DNA of 64,000 nt from Datisca glomerata (GCA_003255025.1 QANY01009387.1:434001-498000), one strand, 5' to 3'; shown: positions 22,082 to 33,085, counted from the first letter of the stretch. Numbers and translations: made by a program. Notes: generated from the sequence alone by a model not told the origin.

Positions 22082-22859
22082 TTAATTTCTAATTTTTTTT
22101 AATTCTTGTTCTAAGTGTTGAATCATAAAACTTTGATTATTAACAACGGATGATTCAGAAAAGGAATTTCTAGGGGTACTAGACTGACTATATTCCCTAA
22201 TTTGTGGATTAGAAGATGATTGAAAATTAATTTTTACAGTACCATCCATGTACTGCTGGATGTAATCTACATCTTCAATTGGTCTTTGAATTTGGGTCGG
22301 TTGGCTTTCATTAGTTAAAAGCCAATCTGTTGGTAAATTAATTTCAGTCCACCTAATTGTTTTAAGAACTCTAATATTTACATTACTTTGACTAGATTGT
22401 ATTAATAAGGTTTGATTCTTTGGACTCCTATTTATGGCTTGGAAGTTCATATTAGTTTTGGTTACTTTGTAATGTATTCTAAAAATTAAGGCTAGAGGCT
22501 GGGTACCTTCTAGGACTTGGTAACCACTAATTTTAATACTTACAGTTAATAATTTTAAAATATGAGGACCTGCTAAACTTACAGATAGATCAGGAAAATA
22601 ATCAAAATGAATTGGACCATTACAAAGTGAAGATTCAATTAAACCTAATATACTATCATTAAAATTTGTAAATCTTGCATCTCGCAAGGCTAATGAGACA
22701 GAGGTATTTAGGCCTCTTCTCGTGAGTGGTTTCACTCCAATCTGGACTAAACCAAAATGAAGAAAATTATATCCTTCTTGAATATGATGCTTTATTACAT
22801 CAGAGGAAAGTAATTGACATGTTTCATGCTCTTTTCCAAGAGCATATATTTTTTCAATT
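22082..22859 (-). pseudogene. Viral movement protein (30K superfamily), partial
   Basis: The minus-strand frame runs from the gap edge at 22859 to a stop at 22082. It includes FLHFGLVQIGVKPLTRRG, NTSVSLALRDARFTNFNDS and NGPIHFDYFPDLSVSLAG, then SGYQVLEGTQPLALIFRIHY, the core of caulimovirid cell-to-cell movement proteins. The N-terminus and start codon are hidden in the N run. The C-terminal third is Ser/Gln-rich and ends ELKKIRN. The upstream part has no Met, so the often-quoted start at 22735 (a GTG) is not real. Movement proteins line plasmodesmatal tubules. Confidence 0.82.
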
Positions 22860-23164
22860 NNNNNNNNNNNNNNNNNNNNNNNNNNNNNNNNNNNNNNNNN
22901 NNNNNNNNNNNNNNNNNNNNNNNNNNNNNNNNNNNNNNNNNNNNNNNNNNNNNNNNNNNNNNNNNNNNNNNNNNNNNNNNNNNNNNNNNNNNNNNNNNNN
23001 NNNNNNNNNNNNNNNNNNNNNNNNNNNNNNNNNNNNNNNNNNNNNNNNNNNNNNNNNNNNNNNNNNNNNNNNNNNNNNNNNNNNNNNNNNNNNNNNNNNN
23101 NNNNNNNNNNNNNNNNNNNNNNNNNNNNNNNNNNNNNNNNNNNNNNNNNNNNNNNNNNNNNNNN
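22860..23164. other. Assembly gap (305 Ns)
   Basis: Run of N. It hides the movement protein start and part of the viral leader; the true length is unknown, so the 7883-bp viral unit length is approximate. Confidence 0.98.
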
Positions 23165-23183
23165 ATAAGCAATTATTCATGTA

Positions 23184-23364
23184 AGCAAATAAGTAAACAA
23201 TATTATCAATAACCAGCCATAATAGACGGTGAACAGTTTAATTAAGCAGATATTGAAGTAGAAATAGTAAATGAACAGTAATTATCCCGACCAGATTTGG
23301 CTCTGATACCAAAAGGCACGGAATTGAACAGTATTTATGAGGGGTATTAAGAGGGAAGAAGATA
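23184..23364 (-). repeat. Terminal repeat of the caulimovirid insert, right copy
   Basis: 181 bp matching 15301-15481. It ends abruptly at gaagata before (TA)n of the retrotransposon LTR. This is the 5' end of the viral sense strand; the primer site lies about 50 nt inside it. Confidence 0.92.
23299..23311 (-). other. tRNA-Met primer-binding site, right copy
   Basis: The minus strand reads TGGTATCAGAGCC, at the same offset (7883) as the left copy. In the linear insert this is the copy that precedes the ORFs. Confidence 0.9.
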
Positions 23365-24589
23365 ATATATATATATTATAATATAAAGAGCAACAGCTGC
23401 AACGCAGCTCTTGTTGCAACAAAGGAAGCTTCCTCTGTTGCATGCAACAAGGAATAATAGAGGAATAACAGAGCTTCCTCTGTTGTTGCAACAGAGGAAG
23501 CTTTCCTCTATTGCTAGTTTTTTTTTATAATATAATATATTATAATAGTAATAATAATAATATTATTATTAAATAAATAAATAAATAAATTGAAAGAAAA
23601 ATGGTGAAAACAAACAATAGATTTTTTTAACATAAATATGTCCATTTTTTTATTTTTGACTACTTAGTTTACTAATTACCATTTTTTCTTCCTTCCTTCA
23701 TTAGTCATTGCTAATCAAATAGCAAAGGGGATGATCATGGATGATAATTAGTTCAAACAAATGTCACAAAATGATGAACATAATATTTAAAAAAAAAAAA
23801 GACTTGTAGGAAAATTAAGAATTTCGAAACTTAGATATTTGCAAAATCTTGTATAGAAGTTTTACTCTCTATTTTATGCATTGTTATGTGTGAGAAATTA
23901 TGCTAGGGGATCTTTGCATCAAATGTACATTTTCAACCCATTAAATGATTGATTCACATTGGGTTAATTTTTCACCCCTCAAAAGCTTTATCATCATCCT
24001 CATTAATTGAGTTGATGACAAAGATATCTCATTATCCAACTTGAAAAGAAATAATCAATGCATGAAATTAAAGGGTTAAGATTTAAAGGAGGAGAAATGA
24101 TAAAGAATGAACAATCAACTTATGTATGAAAAAAAATAAAAGATATCAACTACATGAATATGAAGAAGAGAGATGAACAAAATATGTTATGAGCAAATGT
24201 ACAAAACATTTAAGCTACCTTGAGAAAAAAATGGAAGAATATGAAAATAATAAAAGTGTAGAACCTCTTGCTCTCTCTAAAATCACCTCTCTTTCTCACT
24301 CCAACCCCTCTCTTTTTCACTCTAAAAAATGGCTTCATTTTTTTCACTCCAAAGCGACCCCCCTCTTAAGTGAAGACTTCATCCCTATTTATAGGTAAAA
24401 TTAAGGTTTGATTTTTTTACTTTTAATTTTTTTTTTCACTTTTTACTTTTTAGTCCTTGTACCATTTTTTCTTATTTTAGTATTGGACTAATTTTCAAAT
24501 TATGCATATAGTCTTTGGATTATTATATGAGTCAAAATACAAATTATGTATATTTAATATATTAGACCGGATAAAATACGGTATCTACA
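23365..24589 (-). repeat. 5' LTR of the Ogre-type element, outer fragment
   Basis: Resumes the LTR after the viral insert and ends at TACGGTATCTACA, the mirror of the left LTR edge. It includes a minus-strand TATA box at 24386-24393. It carries ~115 bp at 23388-23516 that the 3' LTR lacks. Confidence 0.9.
23388..23516. repeat. Imperfect palindromic tract inside the 5' LTR
   Basis: Repeated and inverted copies of gaggaagcttcctctgttgc and gttgcaac make several possible hairpins. The corresponding place in the 3' LTR (about 1262-1280) has only a short remnant (gggcaagagcgcctc). Confidence 0.65.
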
Positions 24590-25352
24590 ATAAGAAAAAA
24601 CAAAAATCCCCACTCATATCCCCGAATATGGTGGAGAAGTCTAATCTGGTGGAAATTCACTCAAAAAACCGTAGCTCTCTCCGAGCACTAACCCACAAAA
24701 TACAACTCACAATTTATCTGTGATGACTGCATAATTTGAACAGATATATTAAAGTGGTTACTAGACATACGGATCTATAAATTCTCGAAGGAAAGAACTC
24801 GACTATCTTGATAAGGCTTAATACGTACGGTAACAATAAGGTCATTCAAGCCACCATATCAGAACCGAAATAGTTCTCCAAGCCCATAAACTAAACGTAA
24901 CAGGGGGGGAAAAGAAACCCTAACACTGAAATCAAGCAATACCATCAAAATCGGAAGCCATTTGACACAACAACTCCTTGTCTTCGGCTCTGAGAGCTTG
25001 AAGTGACCTCAACCCTGGGCTCGAGTACTGAATCTTAGAGACGGGTTTCTAAGAAAACAAAAAGGAGAAGCTTATCAGAATTTAGATCTACGATTTGTGT
25101 TGGGAAGAGAGAGCTTTTGAGTTTAAGAGAGATTATGTTGAGAAGGGAGAACCAACGGAGAAGGGTTTCTAAATTTTTGAATGAGGATAGAGATTGCAAG
25201 AGTGTCAGCGGGCTTCTGTTTTTTTTGGATTTTGGTTGTTTCAAAATTTTGAGGCGGAGTTTTTATTGGCTGCGTGAATTTTAAAGTTTTTATTGCGTTT
25301 TATTAAAACATGTAATGATTTGGTGCTATAAAAACTCTTATTTGTTGTAGTG
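24590..25352 (-). mobile_element. CACTA-type terminus with possible captured gene start
   Basis: On the minus strand the sequence starting at 25352 reads CACTACAACAAATAAGAG, the terminal motif of CACTA (En/Spm) elements. It is followed by CT-rich, 5'-UTR-like sequence and a short ATG frame near 24961 (MASDFDGIA then stop). The other end and a transposase are not present in 24590-25352. The element was probably truncated or interrupted by the Ogre-type insertion. Confidence 0.45.
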
Positions 25353-26356
25353 AAAAACTACAACTATACATACTAAATCATCTATCCTCTACTCTGTTGC
25401 CTTAGTTGTAGAAACAAAAATTAAGTCAGGATCGATATTAGGGAAACTAATTGCCTCCATTCCCATGTATAAAGAATTCTCCAACTTTCTCCCGTAGTAA
25501 AATTCAAGAGTTACATCAGCCTCACCTATTTGTGCATGGAAATCAGGTATTAGTGCATGCATTCAGAAACTGGAATGCAAGTCATTGGGGAGCAAAAATA
25601 AAGATTTTGGTTTAATAAATACAATGGGGACCGACTCCGTACCATGATCGTCAATTAAACAAATTGCAAGTGAGAAATTGACAAGCCTTAAAAACTGCAA
25701 GTTAATTAGAGTTTTCAGAGAAATCACAAGTGAAAACACTAAGAATTGGGGAAATGGGGGAAAAGAACATGTGTCATACGCATGCTCCAGATATAAAGGA
25801 CGTTAGCCAACAATGGATTGAATCACTTAATTGCATATTGTAAAAAAGCGTGAGGCATAAATCGGCTAAATTTTTTTTATAGAGGCTGTCCGTGCAAAAG
25901 TTTGAAAGTGCAGGGATGTATAATTGCAATTTAGCCTAAAAACAATAACTAATCCTAAACGGCAGGTTTAAAAAATTTCATTTTATTATCTTAATGAGTA
26001 TAATTCAAATATTATCAAAATATAATTTACATGAAAAAAAGCTTCAAGAAAATAAAATATAACATTGTATGATGTATACTATAATTAAGCTCTATACTAA
26101 TAAGAGTATTCATAGCACTTGTTAGCACGTGGTCTATGAAAAAACAATTGGTAAGAACAAAGGAGAAATTGCTCGAATAACCAAACCCGAGTTTTACATA
26201 AATTTAAAAAAAACGAAACTGTAGGTTGTATAAAAAATCCTTTCCATCAATATAAACAATAAAAAATAAATATAGATAAAATATTGAGTAGAGAAAATTT
26301 TCTGAATTAAAAAGAAAGCATTAATTAATATTTAAAAGAAAAGGTGGGAAAAATTG
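25353..26356. other. Intergenic, nothing recognised
   Basis: AT-rich; no open frame with known motifs, no clear repeat. A short mixed-composition stretch at 25400-25620 looks less random but could not be assigned. Confidence 0.5.
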
Positions 26357-26757
26357 TAGGGGTGTTCAAAATTGTTCCGAACCTACCGAACTGAAAATGA
26401 CCGGTTCGGTCGGTTCTTTATATGTGTTCGGTTCGGTATTTTGGCCGAACCGAAGTTTCAGTTCGGTTCAGAATTTGGTGGTTTTCGAACCGAACCGAAA
26501 CATTAAATTAATATTATTTTTTATATATATAATTTCATATAAAACCAAATCAAATTTTGTATTTTATATTATTTTTTCAATAATATCATTAAAAGTTATT
26601 TTTAATTAATAATACCGAATCGATGAACTGAACCCAAACTCACGGTTCAGTTTGATTCTTTTAGAATTCACAATTTGGTTCGGTTTTATTATCGAACTGA
26701 AGTTTCGGTTCGATTTTTTGCCAAAAACCTGACAGGATCGAACTGTGGACATCCCTA
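26357..26757. mobile_element. hAT-type MITE, 401 bp
   Basis: Ends are TAGGGGTGTTCAA and, inverted, TAGGGATGTCCACAG. The interior is dominated by cggttcgg/ccgaaccgaa runs. Flanks aaaaattg (26349-26356) and aaaaatgg (26758-26765) match at 7 of 8 positions, consistent with an aged 8-bp target duplication. No ORF. Confidence 0.75.
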
Positions 26758-29030
26758 AAAAATGGATGACGACCGAGGAAAAAATTAAAATATTTAGAAG
26801 CAATCTAAGCAAAGTATAGAAGTAGACATGTAAAAAGCAGAGAGAACGTAGCTTAAAAGAAGCCGGAGAATTTTCTACACGGAAAAAATATATACTTGGA
26901 TGAGAAATTTTAAAAAATTAAAACCAAAATCATGAACAATGTCTAAACTTAAGCAAATAAAAGTTCTCTTACCCTTTTATATTGTTTTTCATTTTGATAT
27001 ATAAAAATTTAAAATAAATCTCAAAATGTATCGATCTAGTCTAAGTAAATTAATTACTTGACATGTATGTTCATAAAAAACATCAAAGAACAATTCAGGA
27101 TTCAACTCATAGCAGTATAAACAAAAACTTGATTGCATGTTAAACATATTTGAGAGTAAATTAGTGCAAATCAAATTGAAGGTAGATGAGGTGAACTCTA
27201 CAATTATTATTTAATGTTAGTACTTAAATATAGGGAAATCCGATTCTCATATCCCGGACATGCATATAGGTGAGGTGAAGAAACCTATATAAAATTGTTC
27301 TTAATCATTAGAATCTAATATTTGTCAGAGGCTATTATCATGATATAAACAAACGCGTAAGCAAATTCAACCAATTATTTTTCATTTAAATAAAAAATAT
27401 ATAAATGAACGAAATGAAGAGTGTACTATGGTTAGGGAGTATATTATTTTGTACTAAATTCAATAAAACTGAATAGCTTATGAATTTAAAAATTTGATGG
27501 CCACATTGTTTTCTAAAAATATCACATAATCTATGACAAAGGTAGCAGGTATAATCCAATCAGTTATACCTCTTCTAAAAGAGGAGGTTCTAATACATGC
27601 CTATATATTTTTTCAGAATAAACTATGTCTCAGTGAATGACATCAAGGAGATCAATAATATGTATATATAGGTAGCATGTATATATATAATATATATATA
27701 TATATATTATAGATTATAAAAAATATTATTTTTCACTCAAATACAACCGCGAAACAGTGTATTAAAATTAAAGATAAATACAACGAATAAGAACACTATT
27801 AATAATATATAATATGAAATTAAAAAAATAAATAAATAAATAATTCAGTTATAATGATATAATAAAAAATAATTAAAACATAGTGTCAAATATTTTCTAA
27901 AATAAAAAAAAAGTTTGTAAGGACAAAATGGGATTTCAAAAGTTTCTGCTCCCTTAACTCACTTTTTAATATACCAATCACACCACAAGGGCGATGGACG
28001 TGAACAATGATTAATTTATAAAATTTATTTAAATTTCAAAAGACTAAATATTTATAATAAAATAAATAGTATCAAGATAATAATTTATGTTATCTTGTTC
28101 ACTTGAATTGGTGACATACAAATTAATTTAGTTTAGCTCTTTTTCTCTATGGTTAACATTCAAGCAATAAAATAAAATTGTAGAATGATTTGTAAAATAT
28201 ATATAAAGATAGGAAAATGTAGAAGTAAACTTTGCTGCTAAAAAAATCGCATGGGTGTGCTATTAGATAAAAAAAATGTCATGACCGTGATACAAAATTT
28301 ATATTTGATTATTTTGGTTAAGCTATTTTAAATTTATAGATATTTATGTTTATAGACTTTTTTCCAAAATATGAAAAACTAAATGATGGTGAATATACTG
28401 TGCATTAATTTTAAAATACTTCCATCTTCATCGTTCAAAAAATAAAATACCCTAAAAGTTTATATTTTCATAAATTTCCTTTCCTCTAAAACAATGTATT
28501 ATATTATATTGAATTGATCTATTTAATTTAATCTTTATCTTGTGAATTATATTGATACAATGTAATTGGTTAATTAGAGCTATAGTTATAGTAATAGTAA
28601 TGAGCATTATTAATTATAAAGTTATTTCTTCACGTTTAATCACTCCAATTAATCGCACATGTTGAGAAACAATAACCATTCAAAAAAATTGTCTTGACTG
28701 TATAGCCAATACAGTTCAAGTACCTACGTGAACAAAAACTAATTATAAAAGATTATATAGATAGCTAAAATCCAAATTTATAATTTTCTAACAAAACATG
28801 CAATTTGAAGTGAAATTCAAGCCATCTCTTTTCTCTGTTATCTGGGGTCACATAAATTTATGGTTCACATTTCATCCTTAGAGATTTAACTACATCTAGC
28901 TTGCCATTTGGCATTGAAATAGAAGTTTTTACCTCTATGCACACCAAAGGGTTTTCCAGAAAAATTAAAGAAAAATGAGAAAGATTTGGTCAATTTGAGG
29001 CAGATTAAGAGCTTTAACCCAAAGACGAAC
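26758..29030. other. AT-rich intergenic sequence upstream of the defensin
   Basis: No gene was recognised. It contains a (TA)n tract at about 27660-27710. The last few hundred bases are presumably the defensin promoter. Confidence 0.5.
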
Positions 29031-29038
29031 TATATAAA
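29031..29038 (+). promoter_or_regulatory. TATA box of the defensin gene
   Basis: TATATAAA about 128 bp upstream of the defensin ATG; a start ~30 bp downstream would give a ~95-nt leader. No other TATA-like box sits closer. Confidence 0.6.
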
Positions 29039-29158
29039 TTAGGAAGGCCACACATGCAAAAATTACAAACAAACATTTGTTAATTAGTCTTAATTGCAAT
29101 ATAGGTTTCTTAATCTAAAAAATTTTGTATTTTGATCTGCCTGAGTTTAGAATAAATC

Positions 29159-29612
29159 ATGGAAAAGGCTCCAAAATCTGTATCTATCTTTGCTGCATTC
29201 CTCACATTTGTTCTCCTTCTCAACATGGGTAAGTGGTTATCGTTTCACACTTCTTAACATGTTCTAACTCATTTTATCTTGTTTCTGTAAATGTTGATTG
29301 ATCATCTCTCTGGTTAATATTCATCATCTAATATATTTTTACTTTTATGATAATGGTGACACAGCAACGGCACTATGTGGGCGTACAAGTCTAACATTTC
29401 AGGGAGTGTGTCTTACAGAGTTTGGTTGTGACAGAAAATGTCAGAAATGGGAAGGAGCTACTCATGGAACATGCCATGGAATTTTGAACAAGAAATGTTT
29501 CTGTTACTTCCAAGACTGCAGCAATGAGCAAATGCCAGCTCAACCAGCTCAGCCAACTCTACCAGCTCAACCAACTCAACCTGCAGCTGCAGTTGGTGCC
29601 GACACCCCATGA
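29159..29612 (+). CDS. Defensin-polyproline-linked protein (defensin with Pro-rich tail)
   Basis: Two exons, 29159-29228 and 29365-29612, with GT-AG borders and phase 1; 105 aa in all. The intron after the signal-peptide codons is the usual plant defensin position. Residues 1-26 form a secretory signal (hydrophobic FAAFLTFVLLLNMG). The mature domain has eight Cys at 28, 39, 45, 49, 60, 68, 70 and 75, spaced C-x10-C-x5-C-x3-C-x10-C-x7-C-x-C-x4-C, with a gamma-core around GTCHGILNKKC. The last gap is one residue longer than the usual x3. Residues 76-105 are a Pro/Ala/Gln tail (PAQPAQPTLPAQPTQP). This layout resembles the secreted DPLPs known from asterid pollen and seeds. Likely role: antimicrobial or pollen protein, cell exterior. 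Poly(A) signals AATAAA at 29703-29708 and near 29813. Confidence 0.88.
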
Positions 29613-30512
29613 TTAAATTAAAATGTTCTTATTTTGGTTTTAGCGAAACTTGATGATCATTCTAATCTCAACTTTTGCTAATTGCCATGCTTTATGTTAT
29701 GGAATAAAACGATCATCTGTCGATGGTGGTTGTCTCTGTTTGCACTGTTCTTTTCCATGTTTTAATTACTAGTTGTTTGTTGTTATGTACTATTCCATGT
29801 TTTCATGACAAATAAAATGTTGTTTCTTTATACTCGTATGTATATAAATGAGGCACCCTATTGTACTGAATTAGTACTTATTTCGATCTAGAACGAAATT
29901 CCTCACATTGTAAGAATCTTGAAAAACATATATGACATACAAGAGTCGCGAGTCATTGTCACGATGAGAATTTGGTAATTTGCAGATTCTGGGCATGTAC
30001 CCCTGTTTTCTCATAATTAGTATATAACTCTGTTTTAATATTTTCAACTATTTATGTGCAAATACATACAATGATAATATGTATTCGTAACAGCAATTTA
30101 AAGTCTATGCTCACTATCGGGAGTAACTATTTGGAATCAGTAAACTCTCTCTCCTTTTGCCATATAAATAAATAATACGACCATGCAAGTAAGGGACGTT
30201 AAAAACTATTTGGTACAATCAATGCATTATCATTACTCCTCCACGTTCAAAATGCATTATCATTACTCGTTAAGCACTTCTAAAAATTTCAAAGCTTACA
30301 CGGAGAGCGTTAAGAATTATTTCAAATGTATAAGTTTATCTTACTCTTAACAGCTTAATCTTTTAGGATAATTGACAACTTAATAGGGGTGTCATGCACC
30401 CAGGACTTTTTGGTTTTTTAATTTATAATATGTTTGTTAATTATCACTATATTATTAGTTTTAGATCATCCAACTGATATTATAGTATATTTCAATACAA
30501 AAACTAATGTTG
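29613..30512. other. Defensin 3' flank and intergenic
   Basis: Defensin 3' UTR with poly(A) signals, then AT-rich sequence without recognisable genes. Confidence 0.55.
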
Positions 30513-31275
30513 TGTCACAACGTACATGCGACGCGGAGCGGTGATTGAAAAATCATTTTTTGACAAAAAAGAAATTCAGAGTCACCTCCAATCATTTTAG
30601 GGCGTGATTGGTCACCCAATTTTAAAATCAAATATTTTGGTCTGCAAAAATTTAAAATTGGTTCGGGAGTCATTTGCATGTGGGGAATGTATTAGCACCT
30701 CACAACGCTCATTATGAAAAATAGTGACCAAATTTAATCAAATACTATCCAATTTTTTTTCTAAATAATGTTTTAGAAATTCAATTTTGAATGTCCCATC
30801 TGATACATTTTGCATCATAAAAATGAGCACATAAATGTCCTTCAACGGGTGGTACAAAGATCATTAATTTTTTTTTTTATCAAAACGTTATTAGAGTTAC
30901 TCTCGGTATCCTAAAAATAACTCCTCATCTCGGTAGTTCCCAAAATTTGGTATCCAAAAATTCTAAAGTCCGTCATCTGATTTGTTTAGTGAAAACTAAA
31001 TAAAGAAATTAACAAAATTTAAATCAAATTGTTATGATTTTAATTTACGAGTGTCAATTCTGATGATAAAAGAATAAAATAATAATCACATATGACAATA
31101 ATACATAAATAAATAAGAAGAGATAACAATTATAAAGAAAATGGAATAATGGAAATGAATGTTAGAGATGATAAATGTGTATGATAAATTTAAAAAAAGA
31201 ATATGTAGAGTGAAAACAATGAAACAAGACGTGAAATAATTAAAATATATATATAAAAATAAATTATACTGATAT
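30513..31275 (-). repeat. Truncated LTR of the Ogre-type family
   Basis: Matches 382-1170 of the 3' LTR from its TGTCRCAACG edge onward, more diverged than the other copies. It stops near 31275 without the remaining half. It confirms the LTR edge sequence GTTGYGACA on the minus strand. Confidence 0.8.
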
Positions 31276-33080
31276 TGTTTGAACATTAGTTTTTGCTCTT
31301 CACTACTTTAGTGACGATACTCATCACATATGTGCTCGAGAAGTATACATTGGTCCAAAACACGTTTTGGTCAAATTGATATTATTTTTCATTCATGTCC
31401 TTATGAGCTACTCCTAAGGCCGAATGAACCCACATGAATAAGTTATAAGATTCAAATATTTGAGGAATTTATCTCCATAAATTCTCGACATATTTAATCA
31501 TGACATCGTACGACTCCATTATAGGTCCGATGCCGAATCAACTCTCTATTCATACGCACTACATTTTATGTTGGTGCAAATATACATTTTTTATTTCACG
31601 GTCCACAGAATATTTTGCTATGTTACTCTTCGTGAATATCAGTAACAAGAGGGGTATGTAAAATTATCATTTTACCCCTCTAGTTATTATTTCATAACTC
31701 CTTTATTGACTGTAAATAAACAAAGTATAACCGTGAATTTTCTCTCGCAGTTTACCATGTCTTATTCGATGATTTATTTCATGGAGTACCTGGTCAGGTT
31801 TATTTATTCACATACTCATAAATAAAGCATAAGATGACATTGTTGCATTTTGAAATCTCGCAACGAATTTCATATCTGAGAATCATGTAACTCCAACATA
31901 ATTGAATTACGATCTCAACAGTCGATTTATTGTCCAACAATTCAAACTCACTCATTTGGCGTATCGTAGTCCGCAAGTAACTAAGTCAAGTTTCGTATTC
32001 ACCTTATGATTAAGATAATCACGAAATACCCTTAAGGTGTAAATAATTAGATTTAGAGCTAGATAAACGGTTTTGCTCCAAACTAATTTATTACTGGTTT
32101 ATTCAACATGTTTCATAACATGTTAAGGTCAACTGTTAGAGTCTCCACTTCTATGCACCAAGACCGGCTTCCTTTGGTTCAAACTAATAGTCGTAATTGG
32201 ACTCGATTCCTTAGTCGATCCTAAGACTGCGAATAACATTCTGAACTATTTCAGAAGAATTTGTCTAGAAGACTCCTCAGTCTTTAATTTTTTTACGTTG
32301 ACAATAGTTCTGAGACTTAAGTAAATTATAAACACTCCTTAATTAATAGAAAAACTTTCATTCATTCATTAAATTCAGTAATACAAAATGTCTGAGAAAT
32401 AATTAATACTCATAAATAATTATTACACTCTAATTTATAGACATAATTCTACAGGTTAGATACTCCTGAACCTATTATCCAAGGGTCAGATGAAGTTTTT
32501 AAGGTAGTAAGGGCTAAGCTAGAGTGTTGTGAATGTGCAAATGAACATGATATATAGAGTTCTAATTTTTGTCTCATCATTTTGTAATAGAGTTTTAATT
32601 GTTTCTTAGTGAAAGGGACTCCTCGTAAGTAGATGAAAAACTTGCTTAAGAAAATACCGGCTGCGTGATTTTTGAAATGGTTTTATAAAACAGCCATTGA
32701 TATCACAGCGAAAAATAGCCCAACAAACAAGCACAAAAAAGGCATAGCAAAGTCCACTTCTAAATCACCTCCACTATGCTAAAAACCCAATAATATCACA
32801 GCCCGATTTCCACCGATCAGCAATTCAGACCAACTCACAAAGAAATTAGCCAGCAACCTCAGACCAGCAAATAATCCAGAAACAGACCCAAATAACCCAA
32901 CAGCGAGCAACATATATCACCGAGTAACAAAGAGAAAAAAACTGAGACCATCAAATAGCCCAGCAATGAGCAATAGAGAGAACAGATCCAAATAACCCAT
33001 TAAAGAGCACACCATTATCACAGAGAGGGAGAGAGAGGAATATCACTGAGAACGTCGCGCAGAGAGAGACAGAGATGGCT
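31276..33080. other. Unassigned sequence, possibly transposon-derived
   Basis: Moderately complex sequence without long frames. Composition is less AT-biased than its flanks between 31290 and 32470, resembling non-coding parts of LTR elements, but no terminal repeats or protein motifs were found. Confidence 0.35.
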
Positions 33081-33083
33081 GTC

Positions 33084-33085
<2 letters not shown>

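Larger units (their letters stand above)
15301..23364 (-). mobile_element. Endogenous caulimovirid (plant pararetrovirus) genome, terminally redundant
   Basis: A minus-strand viral genome inserted in the 5' LTR of the Ogre-type element. In reading direction it has a primer site, movement protein, linker, coat protein with zinc knuckle, protease, RT, RNase H, C-terminal extension, promoter block, poly(A) signal and primer site again. There is no integrase. The ends repeat 181 bp (15301-15481 and 23184-23364), so the insert is one genome (7883 bp as assembled, gap included) plus a short overlap. Size, tRNA-Met primer site and gene order fit Caulimoviridae; the genus is not determined. Frameshifts and stops in several places make this copy defective. 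Flanks are (TA)n on both sides, and TA-rich target sites have been reported for endogenous caulimovirids. Confidence 0.9.
382..24589 (-). mobile_element. Ty3/gypsy retrotransposon, Tat/Ogre type, split by a viral insert
   Basis: The element reads right to left. Its LTRs begin on the minus strand with TGTAGATACCGTATTTTATC and recur at 382-2333 and, in two pieces, at 14871-15300 plus 23365-24589. The inner order is Arg-type primer site, ORF1 with a plant-mobile-like domain, gag, aspartic protease, G-patch, RT, RNase H, archaeal-type RNase H, integrase, tandem repeats and polypurine tract. ORF1 upstream of gag, the G-patch and a second RNase H are hallmarks of the Tat/Ogre lineage. Length without the 8.06-kb viral insert is about 16.1 kb, normal for the group. 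Every gene has stops or frameshifts, so it is not autonomous. Hand-compared LTR stretches differ by roughly 5-6 percent. No matching 5-bp target duplication was found. Confidence 0.92.

Noticed and set aside
22726..23212. ORFs crossing the N run on both strands
   Set aside because: Open only because Ns were translated as X; they carry no sequence information.
15301..23364. Reading the 8-kb insert as an LTR retrotransposon because of direct end repeats and a tRNA-Met primer site
   Set aside because: The primer site lies inside the repeats rather than after them, there is no integrase, and movement and zinc-knuckle coat proteins are present; this fits a pararetrovirus.
382..24589. A 5-bp target duplication for the Ogre-type element
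   Set aside because: Flanks acaac and ataag do not match; shifting the borders by a few bases does not help.
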